Assembly: GCA_001599755.1 (NCBI GenBank)
Contig: BCHX01000002.1
Span: 1,736,001 to 1,800,000 of the forward strand
Direction of reading: 5' to 3'
From: Gliomastix tumulicola
Lineage: Eukaryota > Ascomycota > Sordariomycetes > Hypocreales > Bionectriaceae
DNA: 64,000 bases
The position numbers were made by a program, and so were the translations under genes. Under the pieces are notes generated by a model. It was not told where the DNA came from. It saw only the letters and a list, made by a program, of their open reading frames with translations, and made no database searches. Numbering within the stretch: the stretch's first letter is position 1; every line of letters starts with the position of its first letter. Of the stretch, positions 12,112 through 23,700 are shown one piece after another.

Positions 12112-12621
12112 ATGTGGGGATCATACGGATCGTACAGCTCCATGAGCTCAACCCTCTCCTCGGCGCCCATGGACATCAAGTCGAGCTACCTGCACTCCCA
12201 AGACGCTCCCTGCGCCTTCCCCTCGTGGCCGCGCCGGAGCTCCCTCGACGGCGAGGACCGCGAGCGTCCCACGGCCTTCCTCTCCGACGACGACCTCTTC
12301 CTCGAGGACCCCTTCGAGGGCGACCACCTCGCCAGCGGCAGCTCCAGCTCCAGCTCCAGCGCCGCCTCCTCGCCCCAGCACGTCGACGACCTCCTCCCCC
12401 AGCACCAGCAGCACCTCACCGGCGAGCAGATCCTCCAGCTCGAGATGCAGCGCGCCGCCGCCATGCAGCAGCAGCAGCGCGACTACTTCGCCAACGCCCG
12501 CCACGCCGCGGGCGAGAAGGAGCGCCGGAAGCAGGTTCGCAAGGCCGCCTCCAAGAAGAGCACGCACGCTTCGTCATCCAAGAAGAGTCCCAGGACCAAG
12601 CTTGCCAACATCGCCGAGTAG
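12112..12621 (+). CDS. Conserved-looking hypothetical protein, 169 aa, low complexity
   Basis: Single exon; I do not recognise the family. The ATG follows a leader made of CAACAACCACAACC-type repeats (about 12060-12108), an A/C-rich context typical of efficiently translated fungal mRNAs. The protein has a Ser/Tyr/Met-rich N-terminus (MWGSYGSYSS), an RRSSLDG site near residue 41 that looks like a basophilic kinase site, an acidic patch (SDDDLFLEDPFEGD, about 58-71) and a Ser run (77-83). A Gln/Met-rich amphipathic helix follows (LTGEQILQLEMQRAAAM, about 102-118), then QQQQ and a strongly basic Lys/Arg/Ser tail (about 135-165). There is no signal peptide or membrane segment. The basic tail suggests nuclear or nucleic-acid association, which is inference. 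It stands alone, with about 9 kb of non-coding DNA upstream and 8 kb downstream. GC-rich, C-ending codons support real coding. Confidence 0.85.
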   Translation: MWGSYGSYSSMSSTLSSAPMDIKSSYLHSQDAPCAFPSWPRRSSLDGEDRERPTAFLSDDDLFLEDPFEGDHLASGSSSSSSSAASSPQHVDDLLPQHQQHLTGEQILQLEMQRAAAMQQQQRDYFANARHAAGEKERRKQVRKAASKKSTHASSSKKSPRTKLANIAE

Positions 12622-12859
12622 GGCTTTGAGCACTTGTGTCTCCTGTCTCTTTTTCCTTGGTCATGACTTCACGATATTTATGACAGCGTCTGCCTTCGAG
12701 CGAGCCCCTTGCCTTTTGAGCCTTCTGGATTTTCTTTTACACTACATACAAGATACCCCGCGGTCCATCACCAACCTGCGGCAGCAACCTTTCTTCGCTG
12801 CCTGGCAGTAATTCACATTTACCACTTCTTCCATCCTCGAGTCGCCTTCAACAGACATT

Positions 12860-12883
12860 CACACACACACACACACACACACA
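12860..12883 (+). repeat. (CA)12 microsatellite
   Basis: Located 240 bp after the stop of the 169-aa gene, so possibly in its 3' UTR. Confidence 0.95.
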
Positions 12884-15800
12884 ACAATACACAAAGACCT
12901 CGGGCCATCGCCGTGAATGGCGGGAACACACTTTCCGCACGGCCGATTGCCACACACACACTCTTTCACGAGCCAAAAAGTCAACTTCCACGCCTCGTCT
13001 CGAGGCTTCGGACTTTGGCCCGACGGTCTTCCGCCTAGCGCCGCCCTAGCACCGGCCATTCTTATGAGGACCGAGGGCCACTCATCCCCTCTAGCCTCAT
13101 GACTCACCGCACTTTACCCCATCGAGGGCCTTCCTTTCCCGAGGGTTCCCCGACTTATTTTCACTTCTCTTTTTCTTTCCTTTTTTTTTCTCTTTATCCC
13201 CTCTCTCTTCCCCCCACCCGGTAAACCCGATGTGCGGGGGGGAAAGACACGATGGGAATCAGTTTTTTTCATGTTCGGTCTGGATGGCCGGCCGGAACCG
13301 GGATCTTTTTCACCGGGCGGGATACAGGAGTTTTCCTTTCCGGTATTTTTCTCTTTTGTGCCGAACTTGAGCGAGGGAAAGAAAAGAGGATACAGTAGCC
13401 TCTTCACACGGATTTTCACATGGGTCTACGACATCACGAATAACTTCATTCGATACCTTTTTAGATAGCATTTTTAGTATTAGATACCCCCCCAATATCA
13501 TTCTGCCTACTTTTTTGGCCTACAACATCTTGTTTCCGGTCCTTCTTCGCCGCTTGTGCCTTGTTTGCTCTTGTGACTCAAAACCCGTCTTACGCTGCCC
13601 TCCATGACGGCGTCATCTGGACTCTTCCTCCGCATTCCCGACTTGTCCCGGCCCGGGGTTGCCAACGTCAGCGAGGCGCAGGAAAATCTGGGCAACGCAT
13701 CTCACCTCCATTTACTTAATCAAGGAAAGGCGTCCAACATTGTCCCAGTGCGAATACGCGTGTATGTCACCATTTCCCCCCCTCCCCCAAGGGGGGGTTT
13801 GCGTAATCAAGTTCGCCTCACGCTTTCGTCTGCATCATCACCGTCGTTGTCGTATGTGTCATCAAATCATGACAACAGGACGTAGCATCAATGACCGCCC
13901 GCCCGCCTGCGCCGCCTTTGCCTGGGGCGGTGGCGTAGGGGTTTCGGCCTACGCTGCCTTACTAAGTTTATTGTCGCTGCCTGCCCTCACGTTACCGTGA
14001 ATAGAGAAGGCCTTACGCCTCGTATTGTATTCACCATTCGCCTAGCGTGTGCCCCAGCTACTTGTTAGATGCAAAGGTTGGTCGATAGTCACCCCCCCGG
14101 ACTAAGCCAAACCACCCACGGTTCTCGACCGGCTCATTAGATCCAAACTCCGGGGCATTCGCCGGCCGTCCGTCGCCCGGTCGCCACCTGCGAATCACCT
14201 TTCATCCGGTCTCTCGAGGCGGGACTGTTCTTCCGCCGCTAACACGCGTCTCGCGTGGCCTGGGCTCGAAGGCTATTTGGGCCTTCTCCCCCCCCTTCCC
14301 CCCATTCGTCTTTCCTGCCAGAATAGACTCCTTCTAGCCTCGAGTTTAGAAGATTCCTCGCTCTTCTCTCCTTTTACTTTTCTCTTGCTTCGGGCTTGTT
14401 ATCCATTCTAAGATTGATGAGGTTCAGTTCTTGACTCGGGCGAGGCTCCAGCTCGGATGTGGTTGCCTACCCTGGAGGAGGGCCGGGCTGAGCTTCCGAG
14501 CCCTCACTTTGGATTTCCGGAAAACTCGTGCTCGGGGGGGTGAGAACTATCGATTCGGGGTCGCCGAGGTCTGGGAATGATTCAAGTGAGTCCCAACAGA
14601 CCTCTCGAACTATGTCGAGGTGGTCGACGATGTTCGAGTTGGAACCGAGCCTGGACATCTGCCTACCCTGGACTCGTTTGTACCGCCCCGGGCTGGGCTG
14701 GGAGATGCAGCGAGCAGGAGGGACAGGACGCACACTCGCAGAGGGGATGCGAGGCGGGAAGGATTTTGCTTCGCCCAATGTCCTGTCCTCCCCTGCGTCG
14801 GGTCCTCGTGTCCCTCGTGTCACGGCGGTGACACAAATCGAAATCGGGTCGCAGTTGCAGGCCTCGGAGCGCCACCACGAGCTTCATGAAACTCACCGAG
14901 ACCACCGTGCAGAAGCGACGCTCCCTTCGAGGTTCAAAATGCCTCACCTTAGCCTGAGAATAAAACTGCTGGGCTATGTATGTGCGTGCGCATTCGATGA
15001 GCCGTACTAGCGAATGCATGGCAAGCCACGCCGTGAACTGCGGGTGGGAAATGCACCTATTTGGGGGCAGCGGCGTCTGACATACAGATCCTTTGTGTCA
15101 CCACACAAGAGAACGAGAGCGACGAAAGAGGGCAAGATCGGACAAGTGTTCGAAGCGAGCCCCCCTCCCCCCGATATCGGTTGGACTCGAAAAACCTCGA
15201 TGACCTGGCATCGCTGTCGGGATCTTGTGAGTCACGGCGTCGAGAGGTTGTACTTTTCGGTGTAACAATCAATCGCCGAGAAGGACTCTTTACACCCTCA
15301 CGTGCTGTTGATTTACGAGGATACGACTCTGGCAATAGAGTGGCACGGCTGCTGTATCCTAGGAAGCTGTTTCCAGCAGAGAACGACAAGGTCGAGTCCT
15401 GCCTGGCCTCGGGATGTCACTTGCTATACCGAGGATGCGGACTCGTGCGAGGGAGAATTAGGACCTCTCGGGTGTTCTCAAAGCACAGGATGCTGAGCTG
15501 CATTGGACCGAATGCGACCCTCATGCAGCCTACACTGCCCACGCCTGCAAGGCAAGCGGTGAAACACCGTGCCGTCCTCCGATAAACACGGAACGCTCTA
15601 CCTGCGGCGGAGCAAATCTCCAGAGGTGGTAAACTCGGAAACTTGCTTGAGGCTAGCAACCCGAGGCGGGAAGCAATACGAGATGACAGCCTGCAGCTTC
15701 ATGAGACATGTGCACGAACCTGGACCGGCATGCACTAGAGGAGACGGAGCTGTGCCGTGCGCACACCCCCATCCTAGGATCTCCCTTGCTGTACCGGCGC

Positions 15801-17349
15801 CGTCGAGTCAGTGACGGACTGGACTTGACGGGCGTCTGCTCATCAAATAGGATGACTTATCAAGCACGGTAGGTGTGATAACCTGGCTTCTACGACAGGT
15901 GCCATGGTGTTCGTCGAGAATTCTTGCGACGAGTCCGCTAGTAGCGGCATTGAAACGTGTCTTGGCAATATCAAGCCCGGAGAGTGTTCACTCATGTATG
16001 AGGCCTTGTCCGTCATATAGGCGTGTGTGCTGTCCTGGTGTCACCATCTGGGGGGTCCGTGTCACATCAAGTATGCGTGGATGAAACGAGGCTGAACATG
16101 TCCACTGCGGCGAAGGATGAAGTCACGCGGGCGCACACCAAGCGATCCGGGGTGTGACAAGCACTCGAGGCACTCATCGGTGCCTGAAGGCGTGGCAGAT
16201 GAGTATCATTGCATCGGATGTGGAGTTGCCGGCCACTGTCCCCTTACTCTGCCATCGTGGTCTGATTCTGATTACACAGCTTCTGTGTCAAATATGAATG
16301 AAGCGTCCCGAGTCCCCTGAATCGAAGCGGGCAGTCCGGGCGCTTGACCGCCCTGCAGAAGCAGCGGTCAGGGCGAAAATCGAAAGGATGCCATATCTGG
16401 GGAGATCTGGGTTGGGCTACTCGACCCAAGCGCCGTGAGACTTTGCCTCTCGCCAACGAGCCCTGTACCGGGTCGCGCGAGGCGAGAATGGGGGAATGCT
16501 GGCAGGACCCCGGACATGTGCCTCGATAGTCATGTCCGCCTCCGAGCATCCTTTGAATTGGGGGTGTCGGCTCGAGCGCCTCCCACTTTGAGTTGAGATA
16601 CGGGGTTCCGTTACATTCGAGTGTCGTGGCAATGCATCTCATCAATACATAAATACATTCCCCTCACTGCTGTGCAGGACGCATGCATGAAGCGGGCTAT
16701 AATGTGTCGGCGCAATATGCGGGTGATGCGTGTGTTGTATCATGTTGCAACTCTGCACTTATGGACACTTGCTGAACCATCCATTCGGTGGCAGGGAAGG
16801 ATCTGATTCGCTCCCCCCCCACGTATCGACTGGAGTAGCCACAAATATAGGTGGTTTTTGTCCGGACGAATGCAACATGCATGCAGGCGTAGTCTTGGTC
16901 GGGACCACGGCAGTCAAAACACGAGATGTCGAGTTGGGAAGCCCAGAAAGTAGGTTGCAAGCTGTGATCTAGCGAAGCATCTAGAACGAATGAGCAAGAT
17001 GCGTGCCGTCCATTGACTTTGTCCGAATGTCTGAAGCCATGTCGACCGTCGGAATCTGGACGCTGTAATTTGTGCCAGGCCTCAGCTAGTGGTAGGAACG
17101 GTAGCTAAGACGTAGGTAGCCTGGACTTCTAATCTTAGATCAGGATGCTCATGCAGTGGAATGCAAAAGTGTCCGAACACGGAATGCAAGTCGAGATGTT
17201 GGTTGATGTGCTGTGACATCGGCTTGGGCTGAGCTGAGCATCTGTTGGGTTGAGAGTTGATACTTGAGATGTGATCGGTGGGTGATGGTGACCGGGGGTG
17301 CCTGTCGCCAAACATCCAAGCATGGACTGGGCTCGATCTGAAATCAGTG

Positions 17350-17422
17350 GGTGGGTGATGTGAGTGATGTGAGTGATGTGATGGGTGTGATGTATGTGAT
17401 ATGTATGTGATTTATGTGATGC
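17350..17422 (+). repeat. GTGATGT-type minisatellite
   Basis: Degenerate tandem units of 8-10 nt built on GTGATGTGA, drifting to TATGTGAT toward the 3' end. Confidence 0.8.
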
Positions 17423-19935
17423 GACGCAATGCGAGGTCAGTGCGGTCGCAGCGGCCGAGGCCATGGCGGCCTGGAGTTCCAGAGTCCGTTGAATCCTGAG
17501 GCAAAGCAGAGCAGAGCATTGCCATCAAGAAATGAAGTGAGCAAGATGCATGGCGGGGAAGCCACTAAGAGGTATGTACCCAAGTACCTCAGACAGGGGT
17601 CGCGCGGAAGGAGGAACCCACTTAAATAGTACCAAGGTACTATGGAGAGCGGGCAGGTACGACCAGCGCATGCTGGATTCTCGCTCCTGCAGCATCCTGG
17701 GTCTTCACAGGCGGTGATGTCGTCGTGCGCTTCCAAGTCCCCCCACGAGCGAATGAGCAGGCGAGAAAAGCAAGATACGATCAAGATCATTCATCGAACG
17801 AAGAGTCACAATGGCGGTCGGCATGGCGAATTCCTGAGGTTCCTGCTGGTGCAAATCCAAAAAGGAAACAAAACAGCCACGCCCACATTTATAGAAAAAC
17901 GGGGAAGGGACCAGGGGTGCTTCCCCTGCATAAAGAGTGATCAGGCCTGTGATTGGCTCGTTCCTTGCGTTCACCTGCATGATCACCAGCCAATCATCAG
18001 CCGCAATAACCCTCGGCGCTTCGACAACCGCTTCGATTGAACGTCGTCTCTCCAGCCGACCCACACGCGACATGGCGCCGAAGCCCAACCACATCCCCCC
18101 CTGCTCGACGGGACAGACCATTCGCACTGGGTCTTTGGTCCTCGCCAGCTCTCTGCACGATGATCGCTGCGATTCGGGATTCTCAAACAGTCCAGGTGCC
18201 AATGTGACCTAGTCCCTCGCCGGCTCCGACGAGTCAGAGCAGGGCCTTTCCTCCGTGGAGTCGCGCCCAGGCGAGCTCATCAGTCGAGACAATGCCTTGG
18301 GGGGGCGAATGGGTGGCTGGACGGCGGCCACAGGATGCTCGCGATAGGGCCAATCCCGCAGCATATCGCCCTGTATGTCAGGCACCAGCCAGGGATGTGC
18401 TGTCCTGGCCAGATCCTACATGCAGTCCGAGTGTCCTCGTCCGCCCGGTAAAAGATGCCACTGCAGTGCAACAACCGGGCAATCTAACCGCAACCCCGCA
18501 AGACACCGCTCTGGCCGCCCGCTCAGGTAGGCAAGTGTCAGTCTCGTTGGCAACCTACAGTAAGATTGGACGTCTCCTGTTTTCCCACTGGCCTCCAGGT
18601 GGAGCCGGGATGCAGACGCCACCACCTGCTGAGCACACCTTTTTGATGCGAACACTTTGGCACAGACGTTGGAGCTCATCACCCGAGACAAGCCTGCGGG
18701 CGAATAGCAGGCCAGAAGCACCAGAAACACGAGGCACGGTGCTGGGTGAGCCGAGACACTGCGCGGAGACGAGCAGGGCCATGGGATGCTGCAGGCCAAC
18801 AACTCCTGGCTCTGATTGATAGGCCGATCCTGGAATATCAAGAGCAAGGAAATGGGGACTGTGCTGCATGCAGCTAACAAGCTATTGCCGTACAATGCAT
18901 TGCGTCGCCCGTTAATCAACTGACAACAGGCAGGGCATCGTACGTGGACGAGACAAGGTATAGTTATTATTATCGGGCTAATTTTGGACGGGCATGATAT
19001 GGGCTATTCTTGTTGTACCTAATCTTGCCACCATTAGCCAGGCTATTGCGTGTCCCAAGAGTCCCGAGGCGCTGCCTCATCACCGACCGGGCTTTTCTTG
19101 ACGCCTCGCATCACTCCCATCACGTTTCAAACACGCTAGTGCTGGGACTCGAATACCCGATAAGCCCGTTCATCGACATTGCTATTCCTGTTGTGGCTCT
19201 GCTCCCACCGATGGCTTTCCCCAACGGTCATGGAGCCCAATGACGAGTGACATCGCTCTTTGCAGGCGGACGGCTCAGACCTGTGGTTGGACGGCGCATC
19301 CCATGAGCAACGGCTCCAAGGACCAAGGAGGGAGGGGGGGACCCTTGGTCATGCAGCTCTGCGTCTTGGCCTAGCCACCGGTCCGTATCCGCTCGTCGAT
19401 TCCTCGAGTCTCCATCTGCAGACAGGGCTCTAATTTTATAGCCAGCGACGCCAACCACTGACAGGCCAGCCTGCAGTCAATTAGGCGCCATGCTCTTACT
19501 TCGGGTCCATCTGCTGCTCTGCTCTCCTGTTTTGCTATCACAGCAGCGCAACGGCACACCGGCGGTATCCCCCTTCCAACCTTTCCCATTCCTCTCTCCA
19601 TCCCCGTCCGTATTTGCGACTCTATCTTTTTTCTTACCTGTTTTTTTTCCTTTTTCCCGTTCTATCTAACCCTCTCACAACAGCCGTGTATCATATCTCA
19701 CCCCCCCTCACTCTTCCCTCCATCGCCGTCAAGCGCAAGAAGCCTCAACTTATACCACGAGCTTCCCGACCCACGTGAGCTTCCTCACCTATAGACCAAG
19801 GTAGATAGCGTCTCTCCTCCTCTCTCTGCCTCTGCTCCCCATCGACACACCACATGAACAGCCAGCCCTCACTCCTTTTCCCATCGTAACCGCATGCTCG
19901 AAACAAGCGCCGACCCACCCGTCGTCCGGCGGTGA

Positions 19936-19968
19936 CCATCATCCCATCCATCCCATCCCATCCCATCA
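19936..19968 (+). repeat. (CCCAT)n microsatellite
   Basis: Imperfect CCATC/CCCATC units, about 800 bp upstream of the WD40 gene start. Confidence 0.8.
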
Positions 19969-20768
19969 CAGCTCAGGGTGGTGGTGACTTGTTGGTTGCT
20001 AGTGCCATTGCAGGTGTGGTTACCCTTGCCCTCCATCCTGAGCAAAACCGCCACGGCGCCCACACCTCCTGCTCTGTCCTACTCTCCTTAATATCGCTGC
20101 ATCACATCACATCTTGCGTCTTGTCCCCCCTTCGGCCTGGGATTGACCTGTTTGCTTGTATAATAGACTCCGCTCCTGCGCCTTCGATACCGAACCCGAC
20201 GTATTTTCGACGCCTCAGTCATATCGCATCGCACATATTTCTTACGCCGGCACCTGCATCGTGTGTTTTGTCGCATCCGGCGCCGACGCTCGTATCGCAA
20301 TCGTCCCCTGACCGAGGATCGGGACAGAAAGACGCTTGGCTGGGAAGGCAAACTTCGTCGGGGAATGGGTGAAGTTGTGGTTCCCACGTGAGAGCCAGAC
20401 GCCTCTGCGACAATCGAGCCTCGCTTCTACATCAACATCAGAGGATCGCCGAACTAGCAGGGTATTTAACTAGAACGGCTGCACCGTTGACGGCATAAGC
20501 CCCTCGCGATCCCTTCTGTTCGTCCTACCCAAGCCGTGCGGTGGAACGGTACACGCTGGAGTTGTGACACGACCGGTAACAACATTGCGTCGTATCGTGG
20601 AACAACGCCAAGGGGCACATTTGGAGGAAGAGCAGAGCTGGACAGGAAGGGAAAAGGGCCTGGCCTTCACTAAAGCCGGCCGTCCCTCCAGTGGCTGCCG
20701 TCGGGGACGGACTAAGAAGACTCTCATCTTCACGGTCTTCGATCAAGGAGCACCCACATTCACACATC

Positions 20769-23700
20769 ATGTCCGCATCAGCAAGGAATCGCGCCATCTC
20801 CATGGGCTCAGGGAGGTCGGCCGGATCACGGGGCATGCACCAGCTCCAACAGCAGCAACCGCCGTCGGATTACAGCGGCACCAGCACGATGCCGGCGACC
20901 AAACCTATCCGAGTTTTCGACCCGTGCGCGGCCACCGGGTCGATGTTCCTCTACGCCCAGGGTTCAACTGTGGTCTGCAGCCACCACGATACACTTACCA
21001 TCGAACGGGTGTTCGCCAGCCATAACGATGAAGTTCAACTGCTTGCCGTCGACAATCAGAGCGAGATTGGAAGCGGTCGTCATGTCGTCACGTCCGACGC
21101 GGGCTCGACAACGATTGTCTGGGACTTGATGACGGGCAACGAGGTCTCTCGTTTTGCGTCTTACGAGCATTTGACTGCGGCGGCATGGATGCGGAACGGA
21201 AATGTTGCCTTTGGTGAGTACCCATGGAGGGCGTGAGAGAGAGCAGGATATTCCACTAACATAGTCTAGGCAACGCCCAAGGGAGCATCATTCTGTTTGA
21301 GCCGTCTACATCCGAGCATCTCTCATCACGGACGCTGGATCAAATCCCAGTGACTGCACTGGCTCCGGCTTCTGACTGCAGAACCTTCGCCATTGGGTAA
21401 GCCAACTTACTTACTCATCATGCCCGTCATATAAGAAGCGATATTGACCAGTCTCTAGGTATCAAAATGGTTCATTGCTCATCGCCACACTCCAGCCCCG
21501 TTTCACCATCCTCCACAATCTCACCACTGCACGATCACCTTCACCAATCGTAACTCTCGCGTGGCACGCCTCCTCGTCTCGGCAGAGATCTGATATGCTC
21601 GCTTCTCAGACTCACAACGGTGACCTGCGAGTCTGGAGTGTGGCCAAGTCGTACAACGCTGACGACCCGGCCAAGGTGGTCAGGATACTCAAGAGGTCGG
21701 ACAACTTCTCCGAGGGCCCGAACTGGATGGGCTGGTCAAAGAACGGCCGCATCATTCAATTCTCCGAGGCGTAAGTCTCACGTGTTTTCTTCTGCAATTT
21801 TTTTTATTTTTTTTTACTTGCGGCAATACTGACTGAAAGGGCAGACAAACACACTCGTGGGATGTGAGGACGAAGCATGTCACTTCGGACAACATCCCAA
21901 CCCTCGAGCATGTCAAGGGCCTTGCTCTCTGGGGCCCTGGCGCCAGCCTCTTCACGCTCGGACCGAACTGCACTGTGCAGCAGTTCGATCTCAACTCACC
22001 GGCCATTATGGTTGCTAACGTGCAGCATCCCGTCAACCTTCTCCCTCCCTCGCCGCCAAACTCCAACGAAGAGAATGCGAAGTCAGTGCATTCTTCCACG
22101 ACGATCCACACGTCAGAATCCGAGACAAGCTCAGTGCCCATCGACATGGCCGTCTCCGAGAGCGATGAGGACCACATGTCGCCTTTCGACCGCATCGCGC
22201 GAGGAGGCGTGCCGTCAGATTCGGGCAATGAGATGCCTTACGAAACGACGAGTTCGCTGTCCAGTCGGAGCGCCCAGTCAATGGAGTCGACTGGCTCCAA
22301 GACTCCAGGACGTTACCCTTCGTCGCTACGTTCCAAGGGCTTGACGGAGAACACGTATATCTCGGCCGGTACATCTCTCCAGTCTTCCACCATTGGTCAT
22401 CGACGTCGCGAGCAGGAGCGAGAGTTGGACAACTATTCCATGGGATACACTATCGGTTCAACCAGCGTATCCTCGATATCTACAACTTCTCGGACAAGAC
22501 AGAGACCCTCCCGCTTGCGCAATGAGATTCCTCGGAGCCCAGATGACGACAAGAAGGTACATGAGTTGTTCAAGTACACTCGCTCTCGTCTGAGCGATCT
22601 CGCCTACAAGCACCCAGTCGGTGCTGACAAGTCTCGGCTGACCAACGACGACCTGAGGCGTCAAATGCTGAGCACGATCTTTGGATGGCACAAGGAAGTC
22701 GAGGATCTGGTTTACGACGAGATGAGCAGGCATCCGAGTGGCACGACCAGCCGCATTCTGCTCGCCAAGTGGTTAGGAGACATGGACGGCGACATCTTGA
22801 CCGCGAGCTCTGAGAACATGACGTCGTCTGACTGGATGCTCCTCGCCCTGAGCGGCATTGGAGGCCAGACATCGCAGCAGAAGCTTGGGCGCACATATGT
22901 CCAGCGACTCCTTGAGACGGGTGATATCCACGTGGCAGTGACCATCATGCTGGGCATGGGCGATCACAACGACGCTATTGAGGTGTACATCTCGCACAGG
23001 CGATACATGGAGGCCCTGATCCTGACGTGCTTGACGTTCCCGAGTGTCTGGGAGCGCCAGGCGGCCATTGTTCGCAAATGGGGGGAGTGGGCTGTGAAGC
23101 ACGGACAGCAGCAGCTGGCCATCCGGTGTTTCGCCTGCACGGAGAAGGAGTCTACCGAGACGTGGACCTCGCCCTCGGCCACCCAGCTCAACTTTCAGAG
23201 CATCAACGCCAGCATCCCTGAGGTGCTGAGCCCTCCTCTCTCGCCGCCGGGACTGCAGCGTGGGCCACAGCGCAGCATTGCAAAGACTTCGGCTCTCAAG
23301 CTTATCACGTCATTCGATAACCACGGCTCCAAGTCCAAGTTCTACAACCAGAATGATGATGGCCAGACGCCCATCGCCGCTGGCCCTACGCCGATCGCTG
23401 AATCCGCTGTCTCGCCTGGAGGATATGAGGCAGCCACTGCCTTTCTGCGTCCTTCGAACAACAGCCGATTCAACACGCCGACATCAGCGCGACCCAGCGG
23501 TCCTAGCTTTGGTCGAGGCCGTCTGCCATCCATTGGTGAGATGCCGTCCGATCTCAGCAGGGAAGCCTTGAAGGCGGAGCAGGCTGCTGTTGAGCGTTCA
23601 CACGATCGGAAAATGCATTCTCGGAAGTCGTCAGTTGAGCAGGATACCATGTCGGTTGGCATCTCGCTGCCTCGCGCTCAAACTGCCAGCCCTATGATGA

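Larger units (their letters stand above)
12622..20768. other. 8.1-kb gene desert between the 169-aa gene and the WD40 gene
   Basis: No credible gene. The longest open frames (175 codons at 18292..18819 and 165 codons at 17705..18202 on the minus strand) have no domain and unbiased codon use. The first part is the pyrimidine-rich 3' region of the 169-aa gene. There are CA, GTGATG and CCATC simple repeats. Near 19620-19685 a long pyrimidine tract, CTAAC and CAACAG look like the 3' end of an intron, perhaps a 5'-UTR intron of the downstream WD40 gene. No transposon remnant was recognised. Confidence 0.6.

Noticed and set aside
18292..18819. 175-codon open frame in the second gene desert
   Set aside because: It overlaps opposite-strand frames of similar length, has no domain or codon bias, and no splice partners were found. 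Consistent with chance in GC-rich DNA.
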